From Phycisphaerae bacterium (GTDB taxonomy: Bacteria > Planctomycetota > Phycisphaerae > UBA1845 > Fen-1342): DNA of 64,000 nt. Shown piece after piece: positions 32,705 through 41,896 of the stretch. The stretch covers positions 1 through 64,000 of the forward strand of contig JAUIEC010000018.1 of the NCBI GenBank assembly GCA_030428945.1, written 5' to 3'. The notes under the pieces are model-generated. The model saw only the letters and a list, made by a program, of their open reading frames with translations, did no database searches and was not told the DNA's origin. How positions within the stretch are numbered: the stretch's first letter is position 1; each line of letters opens with the position of its first letter. A program made the translations under genes and the position numbers.

Positions 32705-34303
32705 TTGTCGACCTTCAATCTGAATGAGCACGGTATTACGGCGAAGAAGATCCGTCGCAACATTTCGCCGGCGGAGTTGTACCAGCGTGCGATTCGCGAG
32801 GAAGGCGACAGTGTGCTGGCGGATTCGGGTGCGTTGATCGCGTACTCGGGGGCGAAGACGGGTCGTTCGCCGCTGGACAAGCGCGTCGTCCGGCACGCGG
32901 AGAGCGAAGACAGCGTCTGGTGGGGCAATGTCAACATCCCGATCGACCAGTCGGTGTTTTCGATCAACCTGGAGCGGGCGAAGGATTTTCTGAACTACGT
33001 CGGGCGGCTGTACGTGGTGGACGCGTTCGCGGGCTGGGATCCGGAGTATCGGGTCAAGGTGCGGGTGATCTGCAACCGGCCGTACCACGCGCTGTTCATG
33101 CACACGATGCTGATTCGTCCGACGGCCGAGGAGCTGGCGTCGTTCGGTTCGCCGGACTGCGTGATCTACAACGCGGGTCAGTTTCCGGCCAACCAGCACA
33201 CGGCGGGGATGAGTTCGAAGACGAGCGTCGACGTGAATCTCGAGACCAAGGAGATCGTGATCCTGGGGACCGAGTACGCCGGCGAGATGAAGAAGGGCGT
33301 CTTCACGATGATGAACTACCTGATGCCGGCGCGGGGCGTGCTGTCGATGCACTGTTCGGCGACCGCGGATCGGGAGTCGGGTCGTTCGTCGGTGCTGTTC
33401 GGGCTGTCGGGCACGGGCAAGACGACGCTGTCGGCCGATCCGCACCGGCTGCTGGTGGGGGATGACGAGCACTGCTGGACGGACCGGGGGATCTTCAACA
33501 TCGAGGGCGGCTGCTACGCGAAGGCGATCGACCTGTCGGCCGAGTCGGAGCCGGAGATCTTCCAGGCGCTGCGTTACGGGGCGGTGCTGGAGAACGTGGT
33601 GTTCGACCCCGAGACGCATCACGTCGACTTCAGCGACACGTCGATCACGCAGAACACGCGGGGCGCGTACCCGATCGACTTCATCCAGAACGCGAAGATT
33701 CCGTGCGTGGCGGGTCATCCGACCGACGTGATCTTCCTGACCTGCGACGCGTTCGGGGTGCTGCCGCCGGTCAGCCGGCTGACGCCCGAGCAGGCCATGT
33801 ACCACTTCATCAGCGGGTACACGGCCAAGGTGGCGGGCACCGAGGTGGGCGTGACCGAGCCGCAGGCGACGTTCTCGCCGTGTTTCGGCGGTCCGTTCCT
33901 GGTCTGGCATCCGGCCAAGTATGCCGAACTGCTGGCGGCCCGGATGAAGGAGCACCAGGCCCGGGTCTGGCTGGTCAACACCGGCTGGAGCGGCGGCGCC
34001 TACGGCACGGGAGCGCGGATGAAGCTCTCGTTCACGCGGGCGATCATCGATGCGATTCACTCGGGCAAGCTGGGCGATGCGCCGGGCGAGACGGACCCGG
34101 TCTTCGGGGTCGAGGTCGTCACGGCCTGTCCGGGCGTGCCGTCCGAGATCCTGATCCCGAGGAACACCTGGGCCGACCCGTCCGCGTACGACCAGGCGGC
34201 GGCGAAGCTGGCCGGCCTGTTCCGCGACAACTTCGCCAAGTACGCCGACGGCGCCAGCGAGGCCGTGCGGAACGCGGGACCGCGGGCGACCGTTTCGAAG
34301 TGA
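32705..34303 (+). CDS. pckA: Phosphoenolpyruvate carboxykinase (ATP)
   Basis: Converts oxaloacetate and ATP to phosphoenolpyruvate, CO2 and ADP, the first committed step of gluconeogenesis. 532 residues, normal for the ATP type. Seen: KTGRSPLDKRVV (substrate Arg), the P-loop GLSGTGKTT (233-241), the kinase-2 metal motif LVGDDEHCW and the downstream Arg-containing QNTRGAYPIDF. I start at TTG 32705 with GGGAG eight bases upstream; earlier codons in frame lie outside the conserved start and have no ribosome site. Alone in its unit; 67 bp later an export operon begins. Confidence 0.95.
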   Translation: MSTFNLNEHGITAKKIRRNISPAELYQRAIREEGDSVLADSGALIAYSGAKTGRSPLDKRVVRHAESEDSVWWGNVNIPIDQSVFSINLERAKDFLNYVGRLYVVDAFAGWDPEYRVKVRVICNRPYHALFMHTMLIRPTAEELASFGSPDCVIYNAGQFPANQHTAGMSSKTSVDVNLETKEIVILGTEYAGEMKKGVFTMMNYLMPARGVLSMHCSATADRESGRSSVLFGLSGTGKTTLSADPHRLLVGDDEHCWTDRGIFNIEGGCYAKAIDLSAESEPEIFQALRYGAVLENVVFDPETHHVDFSDTSITQNTRGAYPIDFIQNAKIPCVAGHPTDVIFLTCDAFGVLPPVSRLTPEQAMYHFISGYTAKVAGTEVGVTEPQATFSPCFGGPFLVWHPAKYAELLAARMKEHQARVWLVNTGWSGGAYGTGARMKLSFTRAIIDAIHSGKLGDAPGETDPVFGVEVVTACPGVPSEILIPRNTWADPSAYDQAAAKLAGLFRDNFAKYADGASEAVRNAGPRATVSK

Positions 34304-34370
34304 GCGACGCGTCGGACCGGTCCGGGTCGGCGCCGTGGCCGACGGATGTCGGTTGATTCCGGAGTGATTG

Positions 34371-34856
34371 ATGAGATATGGCAGCGTCGCGGTCGGCGCG
34401 CTGGTGGCGCTTGTGCTGCTGGCGGGCTGCGAGCGTTCCGAGCGTCCGGTGGTGGTGGATGGGACCGGCGGAGGTGCGACGCCCGCGGATCGTGGTCCGG
34501 AAGCGCGGGCCGCGGCAGGGCAGATCGCGCTGGGGCCGGCGCGGGTCGGTGACCTGGACGTGACGTGTGCGCAGGGGGCCGGAGCGCTGACGCCGGGCGG
34601 GACGGTGCGGCTGTGGATCGGACTGCCTTACGAGGACGGCGGCGCGACGGAGGTCCGCGGCTGGCTTGGTGGTCCGGACCGCGGAACGGGGCCGATCGCC
34701 ACCGGGACCTACAGCCCGCGGCACGCGGACTACGAACTGCTGGTGACGATACCGGATCCGCTTACGCCGGCGTCGCGTTGGTGGATCGAACTGCTGCAGC
34801 CGGACGGTACGCGGCTGGTCGGATCGCTGGTGCCGGTGCTGGATGTCGACGAGTAA
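34371..34856 (+). CDS. Small lipoprotein of the MacAB-like operon
   Basis: 161 residues with a lipoprotein signal: hydrophobic stretch then LLAGC, Cys at about 20. The mature part is beta-rich with no family I recognise. ATG 34371 has GGAG six bases upstream. Ends 62 bp before the ABC ATPase gene, so it may be the first gene of the export operon and could act as a substrate-handling or envelope partner. Confidence 0.75.
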   Translation: MRYGSVAVGALVALVLLAGCERSERPVVVDGTGGGATPADRGPEARAAAGQIALGPARVGDLDVTCAQGAGALTPGGTVRLWIGLPYEDGGATEVRGWLGGPDRGTGPIATGTYSPRHADYELLVTIPDPLTPASRWWIELLQPDGTRLVGSLVPVLDVDE

Positions 34857-34918
34857 CCCGGCCGGGTCCGGCCACCGTTCCCACTGACGCGTAAACATCC
34901 TCACCGGGGCGTGTGTTG

Positions 34919-35632
34919 ATGTCCGAGACGGATCCGATTCTGCGACTGGAGGGGGCGGGTCGGACGTTTCGGATGGGCGAGGTCGAGGTGACGGCCCTGG
35001 CGGAGGCGGATCTGGCGATCCGGTCGGGCGAGTTCCTGGCGATCCTGGGCCCGTCGGGTTCGGGCAAGAGCACGCTGCTGAACCTGGTCGGCGGTACCGA
35101 TCGGCCGACGACGGGGCATGTCTGGTTCGGCGACACGGACCTGGCGGCGATGCGCGATCACGAGTTGACGCTTTATCGCCGGCGGGTGGTCGGCTTCATC
35201 TTCCAGTTCTACAACCTGGTTCCGACGCTGACGGCCGAGGAGAACGTGCAGGTCGCGACGGAACTGGTGGGTGATCCGCTGGCGCCGGCCGCGGCGCTGG
35301 AGCTGGTGGGCCTGTCGTCGCGGGCGTCGCACTTTCCGGCGCAGCTTTCGGGCGGCGAGCAGCAGCGGGTGGCGATTGCGCGGGCGATCGCGAAGCGTCC
35401 GCGGATCCTGCTGGCGGACGAGCCGACGGGGGCGCTCGACCTGGTGACGGCCCGGCAGGTGCTGTCGATTCTGCAGGGGCTGAACCGGCGCGAGGGGCTG
35501 ACGATCCTGCTGATCACGCACAACCCGGCCCTGGCGGACATCGCGGGTCGGGTGGTGCGGCTGGCGAGCGGCCGGCTGGCGGACACGCGTGAGAATCCGA
35601 ATCCGATCGATGCGAGCGACGTGACCTGGTAG
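34919..35632 (+). CDS. ABC transporter ATP-binding protein (MacB/LolD type)
   Basis: 237 residues: Walker A GPSGSGKST, Q-loop FIFQFYNLVP, signature LSGGEQQRVAIARA, Walker B ILLADEPTGALD, His in ITHNPAL. Energy subunit of the permease encoded 19 bp downstream. ATG 34919 is preferred over a GTG two codons earlier. Paralogous to the ATPase at 24335. Confidence 0.92.
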   Translation: MSETDPILRLEGAGRTFRMGEVEVTALAEADLAIRSGEFLAILGPSGSGKSTLLNLVGGTDRPTTGHVWFGDTDLAAMRDHELTLYRRRVVGFIFQFYNLVPTLTAEENVQVATELVGDPLAPAAALELVGLSSRASHFPAQLSGGEQQRVAIARAIAKRPRILLADEPTGALDLVTARQVLSILQGLNRREGLTILLITHNPALADIAGRVVRLASGRLADTRENPNPIDASDVTW

Positions 35633-35651
35633 CTTCAGGGCGAGTGAACTC

Positions 35652-38030
35652 ATGCCGGTGCTGCACCGCAAACTGATCCGTGACCTGGTGGCGAGCGTCG
35701 GGACGCTGCTGACGGTGATTGCGATCATGGGGATCGGAACGGGCGCGTACGTCGGGCTCGGCACGTCGCAGCGGATCCTGGAGGAGAGCCGGGCCGACTA
35801 CTACCGGCAGTACCGCTTCGCCGATTTCTGGATTTCGCTGAAGAAGGCTCCGCGGAGCGCGGCCGAGCGGCTGGCGGCGTGGCCGGAGGTGGCGAGCCTG
35901 CGGACGCGGGTGGTGTTCGACGTGCTGCTGGATGTACCGGACGCGGCCCGGCCGGTGACGGGTCGGCTGTTGTCGGTACCTTCGACGGGCTACGCGCAGA
36001 GCATCAACGGGATTCACCTGCAGCGGGGGGCGGGATTCTCGGAGGACCGTGACGAGGAGGTGATTCTGAGCGAGGCGTTCGCGCGGGCGCACGGGATCGA
36101 GGTGGGTGACCGGCTGCACCTGGTGCTGAATCGCCGGCGGCAGGCGTTCACGGTGGTGGGGACGTGCATCAGTCCGGAGTACGTGTACCTGGTGCGCGGC
36201 CCGGGCGACCTGATTCCGGATCCGACGCGTTTCGGCGTGCTGTACGTCAAGGAGCGGTACGCCCGCGAGGTGCTGGACTTCAAGGACGCCTGCAACGAGA
36301 TCACGGGGCAGTTGACGCCACGGGGGCGGCGGCAGGTCGAGGAGTTCCTGGCGCGGGCGGACCGGCTGCTGTCTCCGTACGGGGTGCTGGACCTGGTGCC
36401 GCGTTCGCGGCAGGCGTCGCACAGTTTTCTGCACGATGAGCTGTCGGGGCTGGCGGTCTCGGCGACGGTGATGCCGGGCATCTTCCTGGCGGTGGCGGCG
36501 CTGGTGCTGAACATCCTGATGCTGCGGCTGGCGCGGCGGCAGCGGACGACGGTGGGGACGCTCAAGGCGCTGGGCTACAGCGATCTGCAGGTGACGCTGC
36601 ACTTCCTGGGCTTCGGCGTGGTGGTCGGACTGCTGGGGGGGCTGTGCGGGTGCGGAATCGGGCTCGGGCTGGCGGCCGCGATGATTCGGATGTACCGGCA
36701 GTTCTTCGAGTTTCCGAGTTTCGCGTACAGCGTGCAGCCGGACCTGATGCTGATCGGGCTGCTGGTCAGCGTGGCGTTCGGCGCGCTGGGGGCGCTGCGG
36801 GGGGTGCTGGCGGTGCTGCGGCTGCAGCCCGCGGAGGCGATGCGTCCGACGCCGCCGGAGCGTGGCGGTCGGATCGCGCTGGAGCGGCTGGGCTGGCTGT
36901 GGCGGCGGCTGGGATTCCGGACGCACCTGGCGCTGCGGAGCGTGTTTCGCAACCGGGTGCGCTCGTTGACCGGCGTGTTCTCGGCGGCGCTGGCGACGGC
37001 GATCATGTTCATGGCGCTGGTGATGTACGACTCGTTCGTCTACCTGGTCGACTTCCAGTTCGAGCAGGTGGTGCGTAGCGACGTGGACCTCGGGATGCGG
37101 GACGAAGCCTCGCGGGCGGCCCTGCTGGATGCGCGGCAACTGCCGGGGGTGCAGCGGGCCGAGCCGCTGCTGGGTGTCACCTGTGACCTGCGTCACGGGT
37201 ATCGCAGTCGACGGCTGGCGATCACCGGGCTGAGCGCCGGCCACAGCCTGACGGCGCCGCGGGCGTCGGACGGAGCGCCGATCCGGATTCCGTCGACGGG
37301 GCTGGTGCTGACGCGCAAGCTGGCGGAACTGCTGGACGTGCGGGTCGGGGACCTGGTGGAGTTGCGTCCGGTGCGCGGTCGGCGGACGGTTCGCCGGGTG
37401 CCGGTGACGGGCGAGGTCGACAGTTATCTCGGGCTGGATGCGTACGCGGACCTGGAGTACCTGGCGGGACTGCTGGGTGAATCGAGCGCGCTGAACAGCC
37501 TGCAGTTCCGGGTGGATCCGGGGGCGCAGGCGGACCTGTTCCGGGCGGTGCGGTCCCTGCCGGTGGCGCAGGGGATGAACGTGATGGCGGACACGCGAGC
37601 GAACATCGCGCGGACGCTGGTGGAGACGAGCGTGGTGTCGATCGGCGTGATGATCGTCTTCGCCGGGGTGATCGCGTTCGGCAGCACGCTGAACAGCGCG
37701 CTGATCGAGATCGGCGACCGGGTACGGGAACTGTCGACGCTGCGGGTGCTGGGGTACGGGCCGGCCGAGGTGGCCGGGATCCTGGTACGGCAGGGTTTGC
37801 TGGTGTTCCTGGCGGGTCTGCTGCTGGCGTTTCCGCTGGGGTACCTGATGGTGTCGGGCCTGGCACGGGCGTACGACAAGGAACTGTATCGTCTGCCGCT
37901 GGTGATTCGATTCGACACGGTGCTGCAGACGATCGGTCTGGCGAGCGGGTTCATGCTGCTGGCGCAGGTGATCGTCTATCGGCAGGTGCGGTCGCTGGAC
38001 TGGCTGGAAGGCATCAAGGTGAAGGAGTAG
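35652..38030 (+). CDS. FtsX/MacB-like ABC permease
   Basis: 792 residues. A TM near 14-36, a large MacB-like periplasmic domain (about 40-265), a TM cluster (about 270-390), a second TM and periplasmic domain (about 430-650), and a final TM set (about 655-780). So two FtsX halves in one chain. Works with the ATPase just upstream and the membrane-fusion protein whose start is 4 bp after its stop. Confidence 0.9.
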   Translation: MPVLHRKLIRDLVASVGTLLTVIAIMGIGTGAYVGLGTSQRILEESRADYYRQYRFADFWISLKKAPRSAAERLAAWPEVASLRTRVVFDVLLDVPDAARPVTGRLLSVPSTGYAQSINGIHLQRGAGFSEDRDEEVILSEAFARAHGIEVGDRLHLVLNRRRQAFTVVGTCISPEYVYLVRGPGDLIPDPTRFGVLYVKERYAREVLDFKDACNEITGQLTPRGRRQVEEFLARADRLLSPYGVLDLVPRSRQASHSFLHDELSGLAVSATVMPGIFLAVAALVLNILMLRLARRQRTTVGTLKALGYSDLQVTLHFLGFGVVVGLLGGLCGCGIGLGLAAAMIRMYRQFFEFPSFAYSVQPDLMLIGLLVSVAFGALGALRGVLAVLRLQPAEAMRPTPPERGGRIALERLGWLWRRLGFRTHLALRSVFRNRVRSLTGVFSAALATAIMFMALVMYDSFVYLVDFQFEQVVRSDVDLGMRDEASRAALLDARQLPGVQRAEPLLGVTCDLRHGYRSRRLAITGLSAGHSLTAPRASDGAPIRIPSTGLVLTRKLAELLDVRVGDLVELRPVRGRRTVRRVPVTGEVDSYLGLDAYADLEYLAGLLGESSALNSLQFRVDPGAQADLFRAVRSLPVAQGMNVMADTRANIARTLVETSVVSIGVMIVFAGVIAFGSTLNSALIEIGDRVRELSTLRVLGYGPAEVAGILVRQGLLVFLAGLLLAFPLGYLMVSGLARAYDKELYRLPLVIRFDTVLQTIGLASGFMLLAQVIVYRQVRSLDWLEGIKVKE

Positions 38031-38034
38031 CGTC

Positions 38035-39369
38035 ATGCGGACAACCTGGCTGGCGGTGCTGGGCGTGGCGGCGGTGCTGGTGGTGCTGCTGGTCTGGCAG
38101 TCCCGGCGGGCGGAGATGACGGTGCGGGTGCTGTCGCCGCGGGTGGAGACGATCCGGGCCTACGTCGAGGAGCAGGCGGTCACCGCGCTGCCGCGCGACT
38201 ACCTGGTGTCGATGCCGATCGCGGGCTGGCTGCAGCCGATCACGCTGCGCGAGGGCGATCGCGTCGCGGCCGGCGAGACGCTGGCCCGGCTGGACACCGA
38301 GGACCTGCGGGACCGGGTGACGCAGTCGGCCCAGCGGGTGGCGGTGCTCGAGACGAAGATCGCCGAGACGCGCGACCACCGCCTGGAGGAGAACGCGCTG
38401 ATCGAGATCGAGGCGACCGTCAAGGCGATCGACGAGACCGTGCGGGCGGCCGAGGCCAAGCTGGAGGCGGCCGCGGCGGTGCGTGACTTCGCCGAGGGCG
38501 AGCGGGAGCGGCTGCTGAAGATCGCCGAGAGCGAGGGGGCGACGACCCGCGAGTTGCGCGAGGCGGACATGACGCTGCGCAAGGCGCAGGCCGAGTACCA
38601 GAGTGACCGGCTGGACCTGGCGGCGCTGAAGACGATCGCGGCGGTCAGCTACATCGGCCCGAAGTTCATGCACGACTACATCGACCGCAAGTCGTTCACG
38701 CTGCAGCAGCACGAGCAGGAGTTGATCGAGGCCCGGGTGCAACTGGAGATCGAGCGGCGGAACCTGGCGCGGGCCGAGGTGACGGCGCCGATCGACGGAG
38801 TCGTGCTGGAGCGGCACCAGACGCGGCGGCAGTACCTGGCCGCCGGGACGCCGCTGGTGACGATCGGTCGGCTGGAGGACCTGGAGGTGATCGCCGAGGT
38901 GCTGACCGAACGGGCGACGCGGATCGAGGTCGGGGACGCGGTCGAGGTCTTCGGGCAGGCGCTGCCGGACGGTCCGGTGACCGGTCGGGTGCTGCGGGTC
39001 TATCCGCAGGGCTTTCGCAAGGTCAGTTCGCTGGGCGTCGAGCAGCAGCGGGTGAACGTGGCGATCGGCTTCGGCCAGCCGGTGGCGGGCCTGGGGGTCG
39101 ACTACCGGGTGTTCGTGCGGATCATTCACGCCGAGGCCGAGGACGCGTTGACGATCCCGCGGACGGCGCTGTTCCGCGGGGACGAGGGCGGGCAGCAGGT
39201 GCTGGTGGTCCGCGACGGTCGCGTGCAGCGGCAGGCCGTGCGGGTCGGGCTGGCCAATGACGAGCGGGCGCAGGTGGTCGAGGGGCTGACGTCCGGCGCG
39301 GCGGTGGTGGCCCGGCCGAGCAACGAGATCCGGATCGGGATGCGGGTCGCGGCCGAGTCGGGCAACTGA
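38035..39369 (+). CDS. Periplasmic adaptor / membrane-fusion protein (HlyD/MacA-like)
   Basis: 444 residues: one N-terminal membrane anchor (about 5-22), lipoyl-like half with PIAGWLQPITLREGDRVAAG, long coiled-coil hairpin (about 85-250), second lipoyl half AEVTAPIDGVVLERHQ, then beta-barrel and membrane-proximal domains. Bridges the inner-membrane ABC pump to an outer channel; no TolC gene is in this window. Four bases separate it from the permease. Confidence 0.92.
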   Translation: MRTTWLAVLGVAAVLVVLLVWQSRRAEMTVRVLSPRVETIRAYVEEQAVTALPRDYLVSMPIAGWLQPITLREGDRVAAGETLARLDTEDLRDRVTQSAQRVAVLETKIAETRDHRLEENALIEIEATVKAIDETVRAAEAKLEAAAAVRDFAEGERERLLKIAESEGATTRELREADMTLRKAQAEYQSDRLDLAALKTIAAVSYIGPKFMHDYIDRKSFTLQQHEQELIEARVQLEIERRNLARAEVTAPIDGVVLERHQTRRQYLAAGTPLVTIGRLEDLEVIAEVLTERATRIEVGDAVEVFGQALPDGPVTGRVLRVYPQGFRKVSSLGVEQQRVNVAIGFGQPVAGLGVDYRVFVRIIHAEAEDALTIPRTALFRGDEGGQQVLVVRDGRVQRQAVRVGLANDERAQVVEGLTSGAAVVARPSNEIRIGMRVAAESGN

Positions 39370-39464
39370 GTGGGCGGCGTTCGGGGAAAGCCGTGGCGGA
39401 CGGGGACGTTTTTCTGGTAAGGGTCGCGCGGGGCGGCTGGGATGCGGGCGTTCAGGAGCAGGCG

Positions 39465-40406
39465 GTGCGGCGGACAGACGGGAGATGGTGGTGCGGACTT
39501 CTGGCGGGGTGGTGCGCCGTGCTGGGCGGTTGTCACGCGGAGCCGAAGACGCTGCGTGCGGTCGAACTGCAGACGCCGGCGGCGCGGGCCGAGGCGGCCG
39601 AGGAGTACTGGGCCGGTCGTGGTTCCGGCGGGCTGGACGCGGGGCGGCATCGGCGGGTGGTGATCACCGAGTTCGTGCTGGAGTTCGTGACCGAGAAGCG
39701 TGAGAGCGGGGGACTGATATCGGATCGGCAGAAGATCGTCGACGTGCCGACCGGGTTCCTCTCGGCCGGGGTGATGGCCAGCGGTCTGAAGCGGAAGGTG
39801 ATCGAGTACGAGGATGAGATGTGCCGGCAGCTTCCGGACGTGGTCTTCCGGCAGGTGCGGGCCGGGCTGCAGGCCGGGGGGTTCGAGGTGCTGCCGAGCG
39901 GCCGGGTGGTCGGGGCGGCGGCGTACCAGGGTTTCGAGACGGAGGCGGAGGGGCGGGCGTCGCTGCTGAAACGGATCAACGTGTTCAGTTCGGACACGGG
40001 TCGGGTGCTGGCCGCGCGGCGTTACCCGGCGGACGGTCTGCAGGTGATTCGGGCTGCGCGGGGGGGTGACGAGGCCGCTGTGGAGCGGGCGCTGCTGGCG
40101 GAACTGGGTGCGGACGTGAGTCTGCGGATTCGCTTCCGGCTGGGGATCTTCGACGACCGGGTCAGCATCGAGCGGGGTTCGGCGATCACGGTGACGAGGG
40201 CGGACGGGGCCGGAGTGTGGGAATCGCGGCGTTCGCTGCTGTCGGACGTGCAGGTGGTGACCGACGACGGTTTCATGCCGGTGGCCGGCAAGGTGCTGCA
40301 ACTGAACGAAGCGGCGTACCGCTCGGCGGTTGAGCGTCTGGCGGAGGCGTACTTCGGGCTGGCGCTCGAGGCGAGCGAGGGCGCGAGGGAACGTGAGGGT
40401 GAGTGA
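39465..40406 (+). CDS. Lipoprotein of unknown function, end of the export operon
   Basis: 313 residues with a lipoprotein signal: RRTDGR, hydrophobic core, then VLGGC (Cys at about 23). I start at GTG 39465 with AGGAG six bases upstream; an upstream GTG at 39393 would make the signal too long. The mature part is mixed alpha/beta and contains no family I recognise. It follows the adaptor gene by 95 bp and may belong to the same system as the lipoprotein at 34371. Confidence 0.7.
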   Translation: MRRTDGRWWCGLLAGWCAVLGGCHAEPKTLRAVELQTPAARAEAAEEYWAGRGSGGLDAGRHRRVVITEFVLEFVTEKRESGGLISDRQKIVDVPTGFLSAGVMASGLKRKVIEYEDEMCRQLPDVVFRQVRAGLQAGGFEVLPSGRVVGAAAYQGFETEAEGRASLLKRINVFSSDTGRVLAARRYPADGLQVIRAARGGDEAAVERALLAELGADVSLRIRFRLGIFDDRVSIERGSAITVTRADGAGVWESRRSLLSDVQVVTDDGFMPVAGKVLQLNEAAYRSAVERLAEAYFGLALEASEGAREREGE

Positions 40407-40431
40407 GCGCGGGCGCGCGGGGATCTGGTGC

Positions 40432-40449
40432 CACTGCTCTTGAGCAGTG
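40432..40449. repeat. Single inverted copy of the GAGCAGTGG repeat, near-perfect palindrome
   Basis: CACTGCTC-TT-GAGCAGTG, an 8-bp stem with a TT loop, 25 bp after a stop codon. Read on the minus strand with its flanks it matches the last unit of the tandem array at 48658-48872. It could act as a weak terminator. Confidence 0.6.
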
Positions 40450-40502
40450 TCTTCTCTGTGGGACCGGGTCGATGGGACGCAGGGCGAGTCCTCGACGCGG
40501 GT

Positions 40503-40654
40503 CGTAGGGTGCGTCATCGACGCGGCGGACCACGATTCCATTGGACCCGGGAGACACAGGCGTCGATGCCGCACCGCGTGGCGCTTCTGCGTCGCGGTCC
40601 AACGCAGTCCCCCACCCTTCCACTCGCTGCGCTCGTTCAAGGATGGGGCACCCG
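40503..40654. repeat. Intergenic inverted-repeat element, copy D (long form)
   Basis: Arms GGTGCGTCATCGACGC (40508-40523) and GCGTCGATGCCGCACC (40560-40575), then the same tail as copy B: GCGTCGCGGTCCA, CAGTCCCCCACCCTTCC, CTCGCTGCGCTCG and a GGGGCACCC end. Sits between a plus-strand lipoprotein gene and the minus-strand phosphorelay operon. No octamer array of note on either side. Confidence 0.85.
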
Positions 40655-40691
40655 ATGAGGGAGTGAGGCGTTCTGGCCTGCTTGTCGCAGG

Positions 40692-41516
40692 TCAGGCGAG
40701 TGTGGGTTTGCGGGGTGTCCGGGGGATGTCGATGTAGTGGCGGAGGGTGCGGAGCAGTTCGGGGAGGTGGACGGGTTTGGCGAGGTACTTGGCGGCGCCC
40801 TGGGCGAGCAGGTCGCGTTCGAGTCCGAAGTCGTGCCGGCCGGCGCGGTTTCGTCCGGTCAGGAAGATGACCGGGATGTGCCGGGTCAACGAGTGGTCCT
40901 TGAGTCGGCCGAGGACGTAGTTTCCGCAGCCGTCGGGCATCGTGAAGTCGCAGATGACGACATCGGGCTGGGTCTTCAGGGCGGTCCAGTAGCCCTGCAT
41001 GCCGCTGAAGGCGCGGGTGACTTCGATGCCGTAGGCCCGCAGGCGGAGCTTGAGCGCCCGGGAGATGTCGGGGTCGTCGTCGATCACCAGCACGGTCGGG
41101 GCAGCGGGTGGCCGGGCGTCGTCGGCGGGCTGCGGCGCGGGCGGGTCGAGTTCGAGCAGTTTGGTCAGCAGGGGCTGAAGCTGTTCCCAGACGCGATCGG
41201 ACTTGGCGAGGTAGTGGGCCCCGAGCTGTTCGCAGCGCTCGATGGTCTCGGGATCGGTCCGGCCGGTCAGGATGATGACCGGCAGCGGCTGGATGGTGTT
41301 GCTGGCGGCGAGGGACGCGCACAGCGAGAGTCCGTCGCCGGTCGGCATGTTGACGTCGAGGATCAGCAGGTCGGGGCGCGCGCGGACGATCTCGAGCATC
41401 GCGGCCATGCCATCGCCGGCGGTCGCGACTTCGATGTCGAGTGACGCGACCCGGAGGGTGAGGGCCTGGAGCAGGGTGGGGTCGTCGTCGACGATCAGGA
41501 CTCGTTTGGCAGGCAT
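40692..41516 (-). CDS. Response regulator with two receiver domains
   Basis: 274 residues: REC1 (about 1-120; DDD near 11, phospho-Asp in LLILDVNMP) and REC2 (about 140-265; VIDDDPD, phospho-Asp in VICDFTMP, Lys in YLAKPVH). REC1 ends YLAKSDR rather than the usual KP, a small departure. No output domain, so it acts by protein contacts or as a phosphate sink. Its start overlaps the previous gene by 22 bp. Confidence 0.9.
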   Translation of the reverse strand: MPAKRVLIVDDDPTLLQALTLRVASLDIEVATAGDGMAAMLEIVRARPDLLILDVNMPTGDGLSLCASLAASNTIQPLPVIILTGRTDPETIERCEQLGAHYLAKSDRVWEQLQPLLTKLLELDPPAPQPADDARPPAAPTVLVIDDDPDISRALKLRLRAYGIEVTRAFSGMQGYWTALKTQPDVVICDFTMPDGCGNYVLGRLKDHSLTRHIPVIFLTGRNRAGRHDFGLERDLLAQGAAKYLAKPVHLPELLRTLRHYIDIPRTPRKPTLA

Positions 41517-41896
41517 CTGCGTGCTCCTGTACGGTTCTGGATGGCGGCTTGCAGGGCGGCGATCAGGGCGGCGGCGTCGTAGGGTTTCTGCAGGAAGAAG
41601 CTGGCGCCGCGATCGAGTGCTTCGTGTTCGTTGACGATGCTGGCCGAGAGCATGATGACGGGCAGGTCCCGGGTGGCGCTGTGGTCGCGGAGCCGGTCGA
41701 GGACGGTCAGTCCGTCGAGCCCGGGCATGCGGATGTCGAGGACGACCGCGTCGGGCTGTTCCCGCAGTGCGAGCGCCAGCCCGCTGTTTCCGTCGAAGGC
41801 GGTCAGCACGTCGTAGCCGAGGGCCCGCAGGCGCACGGCGAGTGCCTGGATGATGGTCCGGTCGTCATCGACCAGCAGGACGCGGTGCTCAGGCAT
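41495..41896 (-). CDS. Single-domain response regulator
   Basis: 133 residues, one REC domain (LLVDDDRT, phospho-Asp in VVLDIRMPGLDG, Thr/Ser switch in IMLSAS, Lys in FLQKPYD). Overlaps the kinase upstream by 8 bp and the double-REC gene downstream by 22 bp. CheY-like carrier within the relay. Confidence 0.92.
   Translation of the reverse strand: MPEHRVLLVDDDRTIIQALAVRLRALGYDVLTAFDGNSGLALALREQPDAVVLDIRMPGLDGLTVLDRLRDHSATRDLPVIMLSASIVNEHEALDRGASFFLQKPYDAAALIAALQAAIQNRTGARRCLPNES

Noticed and set aside
40432..40449. Rho-independent terminator after the lipoprotein gene
   Set aside because: The palindrome has no T-run after it and is a copy of a repeat family, so it is listed as a repeat instead.
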